Shown here piece by piece: positions 24,209 through 34,642 of a DNA stretch of 64,000 bases. The notes beneath the pieces are model-generated. The model did no database searches. It was not told the origin of the DNA and saw only the letters and a program-made list of their open reading frames with translations. Numbering within the stretch: the first letter of the stretch is position 1; every line of letters starts with the position of its first letter. Source of the DNA: Bacteriovoracaceae bacterium (lineage in GTDB: Bacteria; Bdellovibrionota; Bacteriovoracia; Bacteriovoracales; Bacteriovoracaceae); contig JAHDBN010000003.1 of the NCBI GenBank assembly GCA_020630335.1, positions 1-64,000 of the forward strand, in the 5' to 3' direction. The position numbers and the translations under genes were made by a program.

Positions 24209-25387
24209 ATGCTTTCAAAACGTGTAATTAATATGAAGGAATCAGCTACCCTTGCTATGGCAAAAAAAGCGAGAACTCTAAAAGAAGCCGGAGTAGATAT
24301 TATTAGTATGAGTTTAGGAGAACCTGATTTTGGAGCACCTGAGTTTCTAAGAACAGCTGCTAAGCAAGCAATTATTGATGATTATTCTAATTATACTCCA
24401 GTTGTTGGATTAAAAGAGTTAAGAGAAGCGATCTCTATAAAATTTAAAAGGGATAACAATTTAAATTATCCAGCAGATCAAATTATTGTGTCCACTGGAG
24501 CTAAGCAATCGATTGCAAATTTAATTTTAGCTCTTTTAGATCCAGGAGATGAAGTCATTGTACCAGCACCTTTTTGGGTGAGTTATGTTGATGTAATTAA
24601 ATTTGCAGGTGGAAAACCTGTTATTATAGAAACAAGCATTGAAAATGATTTTAAAGTTAGTGCCAAGCAAGTTAAAGATGCAATAAGTGATAAAACGAAA
24701 CTCTTCTTATTTTCAAATCCTTGCAATCCTTCAGGGACTATGTATTTTGAAGAAGAATTAAAAGATATTGCGGAGGTTTTTACAGGCACCGATATTATTA
24801 TCGCAAGTGATGAGATTTATGAATATATTGTTTTTGATGGGAAGCATTTTTCATTAGGAAGTATTGATGAAATCAGAGACCAAGTAGTCACTATCAATGG
24901 ACTTTCTAAAGGGTTCGCCGTTACAGGTTGGAGACTTGGGTACTTAGCAGGGCCTAAGAATATAGTGCAAGCATGTTCTAAGATTCAAAGTCAATTTACA
25001 TCAGGTGCAAACTCTATTGCCCAGCGTGCCGCAATCGCTGCTTTAGAAGCAGGATCTCGAAAAGTCAGTTATATGAGAGACGCTTTTCTAGAAAGAAGAG
25101 ACGCTTTAATTTCTTTAATGAAAGAAAAAGTACCACATGCAGTAGTTAATAAACCACAAGGAGCTTTTTATCTTTTTCCAGATATGAAACATTATATTGA
25201 AAATACTAAGCTAGCTTCAGTTGAAGAATTGAGTGAATATCTTCTCACAGAAGCAAAAGTTGCTTGCACTCCAGGCTCTGCTTTTGGTGGAAAAACAAAT
25301 ATTAGAATGTCTTATGCATTAAGCTTAGAAGATATAAAAAAAGCAGTAGACAGAATAGCAGTAGCATTGGATAAATTATTACAATGA
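24209..25387 (+). CDS. aspC: class I aminotransferase (aspartate aminotransferase type)
   Basis: The 392-aa protein matches the Ib subgroup of aspartate aminotransferases: ISMSLGEPDFGAPEF, the cofactor contacts FSNPCNPSGT and SDEIYEYIVFDG, the Schiff-base Lys in NGLSKGFAVTGWRLGY, and the substrate Arg in TNIRMSYALS. It interconverts aspartate and glutamate with their keto acids. A TAATAT box (24197-24202) lies six bases before the ATG and no Shine-Dalgarno is visible, so the mRNA is probably leaderless. It overlaps trpS by 4 bases. Confidence 0.9.
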   Translation: MLSKRVINMKESATLAMAKKARTLKEAGVDIISMSLGEPDFGAPEFLRTAAKQAIIDDYSNYTPVVGLKELREAISIKFKRDNNLNYPADQIIVSTGAKQSIANLILALLDPGDEVIVPAPFWVSYVDVIKFAGGKPVIIETSIENDFKVSAKQVKDAISDKTKLFLFSNPCNPSGTMYFEEELKDIAEVFTGTDIIIASDEIYEYIVFDGKHFSLGSIDEIRDQVVTINGLSKGFAVTGWRLGYLAGPKNIVQACSKIQSQFTSGANSIAQRAAIAALEAGSRKVSYMRDAFLERRDALISLMKEKVPHAVVNKPQGAFYLFPDMKHYIENTKLASVEELSEYLLTEAKVACTPGSAFGGKTNIRMSYALSLEDIKKAVDRIAVALDKLLQ

Positions 25388-26382
25388 AAACATACTTAAC
25401 AGGAATTCAATCAACTGGGATGCCTCATCTTGGTAACTATTTAGGTGCTATAAAGCCAGCGATTGATTTCTCTAGAGAGCATGAAGGAAATTTCTTGTAC
25501 TTCATTGCTGATTATCATTCTTTAAATAGTATTAAAGATCCCAAAGTTATTAGTGAGCAAACATATGAAGTTGCCGCAACTTGGTTAGCTCTTAGTCTAG
25601 ATACTTCCAAGGCATGTTTTTATAAACAAAGTGATATTCCAGAAATCTTTGAGCTGACCTGGATTTTACAATGTCATATACCTAAAGGTGATTTGAATAG
25701 AGCACATTCTTATAAAGCAAAACTGCAGGCGAATGAAGAAGCAGGTAAAAAAGACTTAGATCATGGGATTAATGGTGGGCTTTTTTCTTATCCTGTATTG
25801 ATGGCCGCTGATATTCTGTTGTTCAACACTGATATCGTTCCAGTAGGAAAAGATCAGATTCAACATGTTGAGATGGCCAGAAGTATTGCTCAAAGAATTA
25901 ATGGGCATTATGGAGATTTACTTGTTGAACCCCAAGAGAGTTTAAGTGCTGGTAAATATATTCCAGGACTTGATGGACGGAAGATGAGTAAGTCTTATGG
26001 GAATTCAATTCCACTTTTTTGTACAGAGAAGCGATTAAAGAAATTAATTAATAAAATCACCACAGACTCAACTGGGCCAGATGAGCCCAAAAATACTGAG
26101 GATTCTTTGATTTTTGATTTATATAAGTTTTTTTCTACCAAAGAAGAAGTTCAGGTACTTGCTAAGAAATTTTCAGATGGGATTTCTTGGGGGCATGCAA
26201 AGTTAGAGTTATTTGAAAAAGTTAATGAAGATCTTAGTAAGGCCAGAGAAAAGTATAATCATCTAATGGATAATAGAGAACTTATTGATCGTGAGCTAGA
26301 GAATGGGGCTAAAAAAGCTAGAGTTATTGCTCGTGAGACTTTAAGCAAAGTTAGACAAAATATTATGGGACTTCAGAGCTAG
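25384..26382 (+). CDS. trpS: tryptophanyl-tRNA synthetase
   Basis: The 332-aa class I synthetase has the HIGH-equivalent GMPHLGNYLGA at residues 12-22, GVFSYPVLMAADIL-type core (GLFSYPVLMAADILLF), the Trp-pocket PVGKDQIQHVEMAR, and KMSKS in DGRKMSKSYGN. Length is normal. It is translated from an ATGA-type overlap with the aminotransferase. Its 3' end overlaps the convergent tsaC by 20 bases. Confidence 0.95.
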   Translation: MKTYLTGIQSTGMPHLGNYLGAIKPAIDFSREHEGNFLYFIADYHSLNSIKDPKVISEQTYEVAATWLALSLDTSKACFYKQSDIPEIFELTWILQCHIPKGDLNRAHSYKAKLQANEEAGKKDLDHGINGGLFSYPVLMAADILLFNTDIVPVGKDQIQHVEMARSIAQRINGHYGDLLVEPQESLSAGKYIPGLDGRKMSKSYGNSIPLFCTEKRLKKLINKITTDSTGPDEPKNTEDSLIFDLYKFFSTKEEVQVLAKKFSDGISWGHAKLELFEKVNEDLSKAREKYNHLMDNRELIDRELENGAKKARVIARETLSKVRQNIMGLQS

Positions 26383-27256
26383 CTTTCTCAAGTCGTTCAT
26401 AGATGGCATCCCAGAATTCATTTTTAGGATATTTATTTTTTATGAAATACATAAAATCAATAGGCCCTTGTGAGAGTTCAATTAAATTTCTATATAACAT
26501 TCTTGCACTTAAACCAGCATCTTGAGTGAGATTTAATTCTATTCCTTTAGAACTAAAATTATTTTTTTCTTCGTAAGTATTAAAAAGGTATAAAGGTTTT
26601 TTAGGTTGATAATGATCCTTCATATGGCCTGGACTAGCCAAAGATTTCTCTTCAGTTATTTTGATATGAGGAAGTACTTTTTGAATCTCTTCTTTGGTTA
26701 TTTTCCCTTTTCTATAAAGCTTAATTTCTTCATCTAAAACTTCAATGACTGTTGATTCGATACCAATCTGACAATCGCCCCCATTAAATACAGGGATCTT
26801 ATTGTTAAAATTTTCTAGAACATGTTGAGCTGAAGTAGGACTTGTTTTTTTAAACATATTTGCACTTGGAGCTGCGAGTGGCCCAACTGCTTTAATAATT
26901 TTTAGAGTTTTTTCATGATTTGGCATTCTAACCGCAACTGTTTCTAACTCAGCTGAGATTAATGAAGAGATATTACTGCTTTTTTTAGAGACAATTGTTA
27001 AAGGGCCAGGCCAAAAGCTCTTCATAAGAATAAGCATGTTTTCATTAATATCTAAAAATATATTTTCTACTTGCTCTTGGTTTGAGACATGTATAATAAG
27101 TGGATCGAAAGAAGGCCTCTTTTTCGTTTGAAAAATTTTTTTAAGAGTGTCTTCTTTAGTAATTATTCCAGCAAGCCCATAAACAGTTTCAGTAGGGATT
27201 CCTACGATCTCTCCCTTGGTGAGAGCATTTATAGTTTGTTGTAAATTTAATAACAT
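26363..27256 (-). CDS. tsaC: threonylcarbamoyl-AMP synthase (TsaC/Sua5/YrdC family)
   Basis: The 297-aa protein has GEIVGIPTETVYGLAG at the N terminus, KKRPSFDPLIIHV (the K-x-R signature), PGPLTIVSKK and APSANMFKKTSPTSAQHV. It makes the threonylcarbamoyl-AMP used for t6A in ANN-decoding tRNAs. The extra ~90 residues after the YrdC domain are shorter than a full Sua5 domain, so it is intermediate between TsaC and Sua5 in length. Confidence 0.9.
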   Translation of the reverse strand: MLLNLQQTINALTKGEIVGIPTETVYGLAGIITKEDTLKKIFQTKKRPSFDPLIIHVSNQEQVENIFLDINENMLILMKSFWPGPLTIVSKKSSNISSLISAELETVAVRMPNHEKTLKIIKAVGPLAAPSANMFKKTSPTSAQHVLENFNNKIPVFNGGDCQIGIESTVIEVLDEEIKLYRKGKITKEEIQKVLPHIKITEEKSLASPGHMKDHYQPKKPLYLFNTYEEKNNFSSKGIELNLTQDAGLSARMLYRNLIELSQGPIDFMYFIKNKYPKNEFWDAIYERLEKASSEVP

Positions 27257-27258
27257 TC

Positions 27259-29154
27259 TTAGTCCCTAAGAACTTCTAAGCGATTAGGAGAAATACTATT
27301 TTCTTCGAACCCAAGAGAAGTTTCTAGATCATAATCAGATATTCTAGATTGTAAAGACCCTCTTATTTCTATTTCTTGCTCATCAAAAAAAGATTTAAAA
27401 TGATGGATACTTTTTCTGTATTTGAGTAGCTTCTTTACAAATTTCATAATCTGTTTATGAGTATGCTTGTTTTTAGAATACTCTGATTTTAATTTATTAT
27501 ATTTCTTATTAACTTTTTCAAAACATTTCTTAATTGATTTACAATAAATTTGAATTCTTCTCGTCATTTCAATCGGGGAGTCTAATAATAATTTTTCAAC
27601 TTCAAAAGAAGATATTGTAATATCTTGATTTATTAAGACATGATTATTTAAATGTTGATTCAAAGTGAGTAAAGGAAGAGTCTCTCCTAGTTTGGTTTCT
27701 TGATTAATCATCTCTATCACTCGTCTTGTATCTTTTTTACTTTTTGCTCTTTTGTACTGTGATAGATTTATAGAAACTTCATAGTATTGATTATCTTCTG
27801 AATCAAATAAGACTTTAACTTTTTCCTGGGAATAACTTTTGTAATATTTAAACAAGCGAAGCAGGGGAATATTACTGGCTAAAGAAGAGCTAATGGCTCC
27901 TAAAAAAGTTCTTTTATATTTACTTTTTTGGTATGCTTGAGAGCCAAATAGATGTTTTTGATTTTTATTTTTGATTTCAGTAAAACTCGTTTCTGAATCA
28001 TAACTACCGTCCCAACCCAGAAATTGATAATGAAATCCATTAGATTTTTGAGAATACTTAACACTAGTGTCCAGAAAGGGAGAAAACTTATTTTCAGATA
28101 ATGAGTCAAAGTTGAAGTTAGCAATTAAATGAACGAGTCCAATATGATCTTTTAGATCATTGAAAGAAAATTTATATACTTTTTCTTGGGCGAGTTTACT
28201 GGATGCATTATAACCTATATCTAAAAAGGTTAATTTAATAACTTCAAATAATTGAACTCTAGCAGATAAAGAAAAATCAAATAAAAGGTTTCTTGTTTTT
28301 CTTTTTTTATAAACAAGTTTATTGTCTTTTTGATAGAGCAAAGAACTTCTTAAGGTTTCAAGACTTCCTGAAACTTTGGCGGCTAGAGCAAAATAAGGGT
28401 TCCAAACTAAAGAAGCTCCAGCTTTTGCTTGCAAGACAAAGTGATCTTTAATAGAAAATTCATAATCATTTAAATTCTCTAAAAAGTAAGTACTTAAAAA
28501 AGGAATGAGGAATTCTTCAATTTTTGAATTGAGTGCTTCTTCATGAGTTTGATGATAATGAGTAAAGCTTAATTTACGATGAAACTTTAATCCAGCAAAG
28601 GCATCAAAATCAGCATCCATGACTTTTAGAAGTTTAGCTTTTGAAAGTCTTTTTAAATATGTCTCAGCGTCGATCTCTATGATGTAATGATCATCTGTCC
28701 GCCATGGCTTTTTAAAATATCTAAATGTTTCTTTAATATCTCGCTTTGCATAAAGATTGATAAGCCCTAGTGGCTTTTGCCATTCAAAGCCATTCCTGTT
28801 TGTCACTCCGAGATCAAATGGAATTTTCCTATCACGGATAATCTTTTTTATTTTATCAATCTCTTTGAAAAGATCTTTAGAAAGCTTATTTTTAATATCT
28901 GAATATAAGTTTTGAGAATTTGTAACACTTGGATCTTGAATCTCTAAACCAGCATTAGGCCCATATAGAGCATTGTTAATTTTTTTATTAATTGCTATTA
29001 AATCTGTTCTATCTTGAATCTCTTGAGCACTATTTTGATTTGATTCTTCATAAAGGTTTTTAAGTAAAAGTTTTTTTTCTTTTAGTATTTTTGAAAGTTC
29101 AATTTTTTGAGAGAAACTAGGAAAGGCAAATAAAGCTAAGATTATGTATTTCAT
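27259..29154 (-). CDS. large secreted protein of unknown function
   Basis: The start chosen is ATG 29154 because it opens a signal peptide (MKYIILALFAFPSFS); the longer frame adds nine residues with no purpose. The mature ~615-aa protein has a helical, Lys-rich N-terminal part, then a beta-rich middle (for example HFVLQAKAGASLVWNPYFAL and LLFDFSLSARVQLFEVIKL), and a Lys-rich helical end. The alternating hydrophobic strands might form a barrel or a lipid-binding sheet. I do not recognise a family. It sits 2 bases after tsaC's start on the same strand. Confidence 0.7.
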   Translation of the reverse strand: MKYIILALFAFPSFSQKIELSKILKEKKLLLKNLYEESNQNSAQEIQDRTDLIAINKKINNALYGPNAGLEIQDPSVTNSQNLYSDIKNKLSKDLFKEIDKIKKIIRDRKIPFDLGVTNRNGFEWQKPLGLINLYAKRDIKETFRYFKKPWRTDDHYIIEIDAETYLKRLSKAKLLKVMDADFDAFAGLKFHRKLSFTHYHQTHEEALNSKIEEFLIPFLSTYFLENLNDYEFSIKDHFVLQAKAGASLVWNPYFALAAKVSGSLETLRSSLLYQKDNKLVYKKRKTRNLLFDFSLSARVQLFEVIKLTFLDIGYNASSKLAQEKVYKFSFNDLKDHIGLVHLIANFNFDSLSENKFSPFLDTSVKYSQKSNGFHYQFLGWDGSYDSETSFTEIKNKNQKHLFGSQAYQKSKYKRTFLGAISSSLASNIPLLRLFKYYKSYSQEKVKVLFDSEDNQYYEVSINLSQYKRAKSKKDTRRVIEMINQETKLGETLPLLTLNQHLNNHVLINQDITISSFEVEKLLLDSPIEMTRRIQIYCKSIKKCFEKVNKKYNKLKSEYSKNKHTHKQIMKFVKKLLKYRKSIHHFKSFFDEQEIEIRGSLQSRISDYDLETSLGFEENSISPNRLEVLRD

Positions 29155-29224
29155 ATAGTATTTATCGGAAGAATCGATCAAAAAGTTTATAAAAGAAGAG
29201 AATAGTGCTACATTTAAGGCTCAT

Positions 29225-29482
29225 ATGACAGATACAAAGAAATATATAGATTTATTAAATGAAACTCATGAATTTCCAACTACTTATCTCTTTAAATTCA
29301 TCATCAGGTCAGAGCAGATCACTCAACTAAAAGAGTTTCTTCCTAATGAATATATTACTCAAAACCTTTCAAAAACAGGGAAATATGTCTCATGTAATTT
29401 AAGAAAAAAGGTGGAGAGTGCCGAAGAGATTTTAGAGATGTATAAAAACATACAAAAAATTGAAGGAGTTATTTCTTTGTGA
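29225..29482 (+). CDS. DUF493 (YbeD-like) family protein
   Basis: The 85-aa protein fits the DUF493/YbeD ACT-like fold: FPTTYLFKFIIR near the start, then SKTGKYVSCNLRKKVESAEEI and YKNIQKIEGVI at the end. AAGG precedes the ATG at good spacing. YbeD-type proteins are small regulators whose role is not settled. It overlaps gpsA by 4 bases and is probably translated with it. Confidence 0.8.
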   Translation: MTDTKKYIDLLNETHEFPTTYLFKFIIRSEQITQLKEFLPNEYITQNLSKTGKYVSCNLRKKVESAEEILEMYKNIQKIEGVISL

Positions 29483-30483
29483 GTGCAGCTTTAGTCATTG
29501 GAGGAGGAGCTTTTGGTTCTTCTATTGCTTCAGTCCTATCAGAAAACTTTGATACAGTATTTTTAAAAGTTAGATCTAAAAAACTTTATAATGATTTATT
29601 AGATCATGTAAATCATCAGTACTTACCAGAGATGACTTTACCCAAAAATATTATTCCTTGCTTGATGTGGGAAGAAATCGATCAAGACATCTCTTTAGTG
29701 ATTTCTGGATTGCCAGCAAAAGCTATTGATAATTTTTATCGTGAGCACCGACTTAAAATTCTTAAATATTTAGATAAAAATGTTCCTTTAGTGTCGTTGT
29801 CAAAAGGAATTGATCCAGAAACTCTTGAATTACCTGATGATGTGTTTTTTGAAATATTTCCTCACCATAAAGAACAGTTTGCATTTTTATCTGGGCCGAG
29901 TTTTGCCAAAGAGATAGTTGCAAAACAAATTACGATGGTATCTCTTGCTTCTAGATCTAGAGATACTCTAGAAAATATAGCTAGTCTTATGGAGACAAAT
30001 TATTTTAAAATCATGCCAAGCTTTGATATTAAAGGGGTACTTTTAGGTGGTGCTTTAAAAAATATTGTGGCCATTGCTGGCGGAATAGTTGAAGGATTGG
30101 GATATAACCATAATACGAGAGCGGCCTTGATTACGAGAGGAATTGAAGAGATGCTCAGGTTTGGAAAAATCTTTAACGCAAGGCCAGAAACCTTTTATGG
30201 ATTGAGTGGAATGGGTGATTTAATTCTGACCACCACTGGAGGACTTAGTCGTAATAAAGCATTTGGCTTAGAGGTAGCAAAAGGATTTGATCCTTCAACA
30301 ATGATAGAGAAAACTGCACATGTGGTAGAAGGTTATAAAACAACGAAAGCAGCTTATTTATTATCTAAAAAATATAAATTGAAGACGAGACTTTTTGATG
30401 GGATGTATGAAATTCTTTATGAGAAGGTTTCTCCAACTGAAGTTATTCAACAATTAATGAATACTCCTATTGTATTTGATTAG
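29479..30483 (+). CDS. gpsA: glycerol-3-phosphate dehydrogenase (NAD(P)+)
   Basis: The 334-aa protein starts with GTG and shows the Rossmann glycines (VIGGGAFGSSIASVL), FLSGPSFAKEI, the catalytic Lys in GGALKNIVAIAGG, and GMGDLILTTTGGLSRN. It reduces dihydroxyacetone phosphate to sn-glycerol-3-phosphate for phospholipid synthesis. The 3' end overlaps the convergent small secreted protein by 17 bases. Confidence 0.95.
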   Translation: MSAALVIGGGAFGSSIASVLSENFDTVFLKVRSKKLYNDLLDHVNHQYLPEMTLPKNIIPCLMWEEIDQDISLVISGLPAKAIDNFYREHRLKILKYLDKNVPLVSLSKGIDPETLELPDDVFFEIFPHHKEQFAFLSGPSFAKEIVAKQITMVSLASRSRDTLENIASLMETNYFKIMPSFDIKGVLLGGALKNIVAIAGGIVEGLGYNHNTRAALITRGIEEMLRFGKIFNARPETFYGLSGMGDLILTTTGGLSRNKAFGLEVAKGFDPSTMIEKTAHVVEGYKTTKAAYLLSKKYKLKTRLFDGMYEILYEKVSPTEVIQQLMNTPIVFD

Positions 30484-30865
30484 TTTTTTGACAGAAATCT
30501 TTTTCTTTATTCATTTTCTTAGTCGCCTTAATGATTGTTTTTATAAAATCATTCACAGAGCAATTCATCATTATACATTTTTTTCTCACTTTTAATTCTT
30601 TGAGTAATTTTTGATCTTTATAAACAGAAACGATTACTTGCGCTGACTTTAAGAAACGTCCTCTTAATTGTTCATGGGACACATAAAAATCAACATCTCT
30701 TTTATCATAAATAGGACTAAATTTTTTCTTAGATAGTTTGTACTCGAAGATTTTTTCTACAGAAACAGGATATCCCCAAACATTAATTTCATTCGTTTGC
30801 AGTTCATAATTACAAGAAAATGAATTGAGAGATAAGACAAATAATAAAGATAAGTATTTTTTCAT
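30467..30865 (-). CDS. small exported protein of unknown function
   Basis: The 132-aa protein has a signal peptide (MKKYLSLLFVLSLNSFSC); the Cys at position 18 could be a lipidation site, although LNSFSC is a poor lipobox. The mature part is a mixed alpha/beta domain with three further Cys, including KKCIMMNC. No family is recognised. Its ATG overlaps the mutS stop (TAATG), so it is translationally coupled to mutS. Confidence 0.65.
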   Translation of the reverse strand: MKKYLSLLFVLSLNSFSCNYELQTNEINVWGYPVSVEKIFEYKLSKKKFSPIYDKRDVDFYVSHEQLRGRFLKSAQVIVSVYKDQKLLKELKVRKKCIMMNCSVNDFIKTIIKATKKMNKEKDFCQKTNQIQ

Positions 30866-33489
30866 TATTGAATCCTTTGATGAATATTATTCAGTGTATT
30901 CAAGGCATCGATCGGTGTCATTGAGTTAATGTTAAGATCTTTTATTTCGTCAATAATAGGATCTACCTCATCCTCAGCTATTGGTGCTGAGAAAAGATCA
31001 AGTTGATCAGTGGGGATTTTATTATCTTCACTTTCTAGTTTCTTTAATAAATAAGTAGATCTAGAGAGAACTTCTTTTGGAAGCCCTGCTAGCTTAGCAA
31101 CATGAATTCCAAAACTTTGAGTAGCTCCACCTTCTATAAGCTCATAAAGAAATTGCACCTTTCCTTTGATGTTTGAAGTTTTAACAGTGAAGTTTTTTGC
31201 ACCCTTTAGATCATTTACGACATCAATAAGTTCATGATAATGAGTAGAAAACATTGTTAATGCCTTAACTTCTTTTACAAAATATTCAACTAAGGCCCAT
31301 GCAATACTAAGTCCATCATATGTAGAGGTCCCTCTTCCAATTTCATCTAAGATGACTAAAGACTTATCACTTGCATGTCTTAAAATCTCAGAGGTTTCAC
31401 TCATTTCAAGCATAAATGTAGATTGGCCTTGAGCGATATCATCACTAGCACCAATTCTTGAAAATATATAATCACAAATTGGAAGATCAGCACTAATAGC
31501 AGGAACAAAAGATCCAATCTGAGCAAGATATTGTGTGATTGCAACTTCTCTCATGACAGTTGTTTTCCCTGCCATATTAGGGCCTGTAATAAGAGCAAAG
31601 AAATTTTCAGGATCTAGGTGAACATGATGAGAGATGAAATCAGCCTGTAAAACTTTTTTAACTAAAGGATGCCACAACTCTTTAATTTTTATCTCTTTTT
31701 TCTTGTGAAACTTAGGCCTTGAAAACCCTTCTTGTATAACTAACCAACTAAGGCCTTGGAAAGCATCAACAAAGCCTAGGAAATCACTTAAATCAATAAA
31801 GCTTGAGAGTTGTTTATGCAAAGTCTTTGAGAAGCTATCAAAAATTTCTCTATCTTTTTTTAAAAGTTCTATCTCAGCATTGAAAACTTTTTCTTGAATC
31901 TTATTTAATTCTGGACTTGAGAATCTTTGAGAATTTACCAGTGTTTGTCTTCTTGTTAACTCTTCTCCAATTAATTCAGCTTTTGCTTTAGGAACTTCGA
32001 CATAATATCCATTAATGTTATTAGATTTAATTCTTAGAGTATTAATTCCGAATTTCTTTCGATACTTCTCTTGGAGCTTTTCTATTTTTTTTCCTACAGA
32101 AATTTCAATGTTTTTTAACTCATCTCGACTTTTATCATAGCCTTCAAGAATAAGGTTTCCTTTAGATAGAGTAGCACCGACTTCATCATTAATTGCTGAG
32201 CGTATTTTCTTAGAAAACTTTTTAAGACTAGTTTCTTTTAGAGAATCAGTTTTTAGATGCTTAGAGATTTGTGGAAAAAGACTTAGCGTTTCCGAGTAGA
32301 TTTCAATAGCATTTGCTAGGTTTAAAAGATCAAATCCTTGTAGCTTGTTTGTCGAAAGCTTAGCGAAAATTCTCTCTAAATCTCTTAAGTTTTTTAAAGA
32401 ATTACGAAGAGTTTTTAAATCATCAGGCTTAGATAAAAAATATTCGATTAACTCATGCCTGTTTTCTATTTCTTTTTGATCCATCAGAGGGTTTTTGCAT
32501 AAACTATTAAGTTTTCTTCTGCCCAGCGAAGAGATTGTTTTATCTATAAACTGAACTAAAGATAGTTTTTGAGAACTTTTGTTTGTGAATATCTCTAAGG
32601 AATTAAGAGTTTGAAAACTAATTTTCATTTTCCCTGATTCGTTTAAGTATTTAAACTGCTTGATATGATTAATCGAATCTTCTGTTTGTGTTGAAATAAT
32701 ATAATAAGAAAGAGCAGACAAAGCAGGTAGAAAGTATGGCTCTGTCATAAGAGTCTGATCTTTATCATAAAAAGGAAGAATCTTTTTTAGATAATGCTTT
32801 ACGTTTTTTTCTTGATAGAAATCTAAGCTAATATAAGTAGATAAAATTTCTTCATGTTCAAAAAAGTTTCTTAACTCTGGAAAGTCTTCTAATTGATCAA
32901 AATATAATAAAAATTCTTTTGGATTGTAGAGCTTAATTTTATCAGCTAAGTCTTTTTGATCTTTAGCTTTTAAGCCAATAAAGTCTCCAGTCGTAAAATC
33001 AACGAGACTTAAATAGAATTCATCATTTTCATAGTGAAAAGATCCTAGAAAGTGATGAATAGCATTTTTACTTTTTTCGAGATCATAGGGAAGAGAAGGT
33101 GAAACAATTTGAGTAACGGCTCTTTTGACTATTCCTTTGGCAAGCTTGGGGTCTTCAGTTTGTTCACAAATGGCAACTCTGTAACCAGCTTGGGTTACTC
33201 TATCAATATAATTTGCAGCACTATGGTGAGGAATCCCGGCCATAGGAACTGGTTCTCCCGCTATTTTTCCTCTTTTAGTAAGAGCTATATTTAATACTTT
33301 AGACGTAAGTTCTGCGTCTTCAAAGAAGACCTCATAGAAGTCACCCATTCTAAAAAATAAAATAAGGTCTCTATGCTTGATTTTGATATCGTGAAATTGC
33401 TCCATCATAGGAGTAAGCTTGCCAACCCTACGTTTTAATTCTTCAATTTTTAACTCTTGATTCTTTAATGTTGAAGTAGTTTTTTTCAC
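30865..33489 (-). CDS. mutS: DNA mismatch repair protein MutS
   Basis: The 874-aa protein has the mismatch-reading Phe-x-Glu in MGDFYEVFFEDA, the connector and lever domains, and the ATPase with Walker A GPNMAGKTTVMREV, the DDIAQGQSTFMLEM signature and Walker B LVILDEIGRGTSTYDG. The helix-turn-helix THYHELIDV region follows. Length and motif order are those of MutS1. It is the first gene of a two-gene unit; a divergent lptC-like gene begins 89 bases upstream. Confidence 0.97.
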   Translation of the reverse strand: MKKTTSTLKNQELKIEELKRRVGKLTPMMEQFHDIKIKHRDLILFFRMGDFYEVFFEDAELTSKVLNIALTKRGKIAGEPVPMAGIPHHSAANYIDRVTQAGYRVAICEQTEDPKLAKGIVKRAVTQIVSPSLPYDLEKSKNAIHHFLGSFHYENDEFYLSLVDFTTGDFIGLKAKDQKDLADKIKLYNPKEFLLYFDQLEDFPELRNFFEHEEILSTYISLDFYQEKNVKHYLKKILPFYDKDQTLMTEPYFLPALSALSYYIISTQTEDSINHIKQFKYLNESGKMKISFQTLNSLEIFTNKSSQKLSLVQFIDKTISSLGRRKLNSLCKNPLMDQKEIENRHELIEYFLSKPDDLKTLRNSLKNLRDLERIFAKLSTNKLQGFDLLNLANAIEIYSETLSLFPQISKHLKTDSLKETSLKKFSKKIRSAINDEVGATLSKGNLILEGYDKSRDELKNIEISVGKKIEKLQEKYRKKFGINTLRIKSNNINGYYVEVPKAKAELIGEELTRRQTLVNSQRFSSPELNKIQEKVFNAEIELLKKDREIFDSFSKTLHKQLSSFIDLSDFLGFVDAFQGLSWLVIQEGFSRPKFHKKKEIKIKELWHPLVKKVLQADFISHHVHLDPENFFALITGPNMAGKTTVMREVAITQYLAQIGSFVPAISADLPICDYIFSRIGASDDIAQGQSTFMLEMSETSEILRHASDKSLVILDEIGRGTSTYDGLSIAWALVEYFVKEVKALTMFSTHYHELIDVVNDLKGAKNFTVKTSNIKGKVQFLYELIEGGATQSFGIHVAKLAGLPKEVLSRSTYLLKKLESEDNKIPTDQLDLFSAPIAEDEVDPIIDEIKDLNINSMTPIDALNTLNNIHQRIQ

Positions 33490-33577
33490 TAAAATCCTTG
33501 ATTAAGAAGCTCCGGTACTTAAGAATATTAGGGTACATAATTAAAAAACGAGCGTCAAAGTAGTAGAATCATTAAGA

Positions 33578-34642
33578 ATGAATTTTTTTATCGCAATATG
33601 TCTGATTTTAGGGATTGTGGGGCACAGCACCTATATATCGTTTTTGAGTGACAAAAAACCAACACTCGCTGAAACAAAAAAAGAAGTAGAAATTCAGAGT
33701 ATAGAGAGATTTCAGGGGATAGATTTCTATCAGACCAAAAAAAATGAACCAGAGTTTAATTTAAAATCTAGCGTTATTAATCACAAAGATCTGAAAAAAG
33801 GCGAGTTGCTAAACCCAGAGTTAGTTTTTTTTAAAGATGGCAAAGAAGTAAAACTTAGGGCCAAGAGTGGAAACTTTGAATTTGATAAAAATAAGACAGT
33901 TGATCTAAAAGATGATGTCGAAATGTATTCAGATGATTATCGTTTAAAAAGTGATAGTGGCTCTTATGATGCTAATACACAATCAGTTCTAGTAAAAGGA
34001 GATGTTCGCTCTAACTATAAAGATTATTTTTTAGATTGTGATGAAGGAACTTATAACCTGGGAACGAAAAAGTTTACAGGGAAAGGAAATGTTCGCTCTA
34101 GAGGAAAACATCAATTAAGTGGAGACAAAATTAATATTTCTAGTGATTTTGTGGAAGCTTATCCAGAGCAGAAGAAAACTTTAGTTAAGGGGAACGTAAA
34201 AGGAGAGATTCTTCGTAAAAGACGTTATGAAGGGAAAGTTAAGTTTAAGGCTGAAGAAATCACTGCTAATTTGAAAGAAGAAAAACTGGAAATGAACGGT
34301 AAGGTTCAGATAAAAAGGAATAATGTCACAGTCAATGCTAATCAAAGTAAAATTTTTGTTCAAAACTTTAATAAGAGACTTAAGTATTACGAACTCAATG
34401 GAAATGTTGTGATTAATCAAAAACTTTTAGATCCTAAAACGATGAGTAAATATCAAAGAACTGCCTATGCTGAAAAGCTCGAGGGATTTGCTCGAGAGAA
34501 AAAAATTATTTTAACAGGTTCTCCTCGAGTAGAGAGTAAAAATAATTTGATTAAAGGATCCAAGATTTTAATAAAAGAAAATGCTAATCTTGTTGAAGTG
34601 TTAGACACCTCTGCTAAGATAGATACCAAGGATGGTCTATGA
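33578..34642 (+). CDS. LptC-like membrane-anchored protein with extended OstA/LptA-type repeats
   Basis: The 354-aa protein has one N-terminal anchor helix ([20 protein letters not shown]), a LptC-like domain ([23 protein letters not shown]), then a series of OstA-type strands: [81 protein letters not shown]. It is about twice the usual LptC length and lies directly before lptB where lptA normally lies, so it may combine the LptC and LptA jellyrolls of the lipopolysaccharide bridge. It overlaps lptB by 4 bases. Confidence 0.8.
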   Translation: MNFFIAICLILGIVGHSTYISFLSDKKPTLAETKKEVEIQSIERFQGIDFYQTKKNEPEFNLKSSVINHKDLKKGELLNPELVFFKDGKEVKLRAKSGNFEFDKNKTVDLKDDVEMYSDDYRLKSDSGSYDANTQSVLVKGDVRSNYKDYFLDCDEGTYNLGTKKFTGKGNVRSRGKHQLSGDKINISSDFVEAYPEQKKTLVKGNVKGEILRKRRYEGKVKFKAEEITANLKEEKLEMNGKVQIKRNNVTVNANQSKIFVQNFNKRLKYYELNGNVVINQKLLDPKTMSKYQRTAYAEKLEGFAREKKIILTGSPRVESKNNLIKGSKILIKENANLVEVLDTSAKIDTKDGL

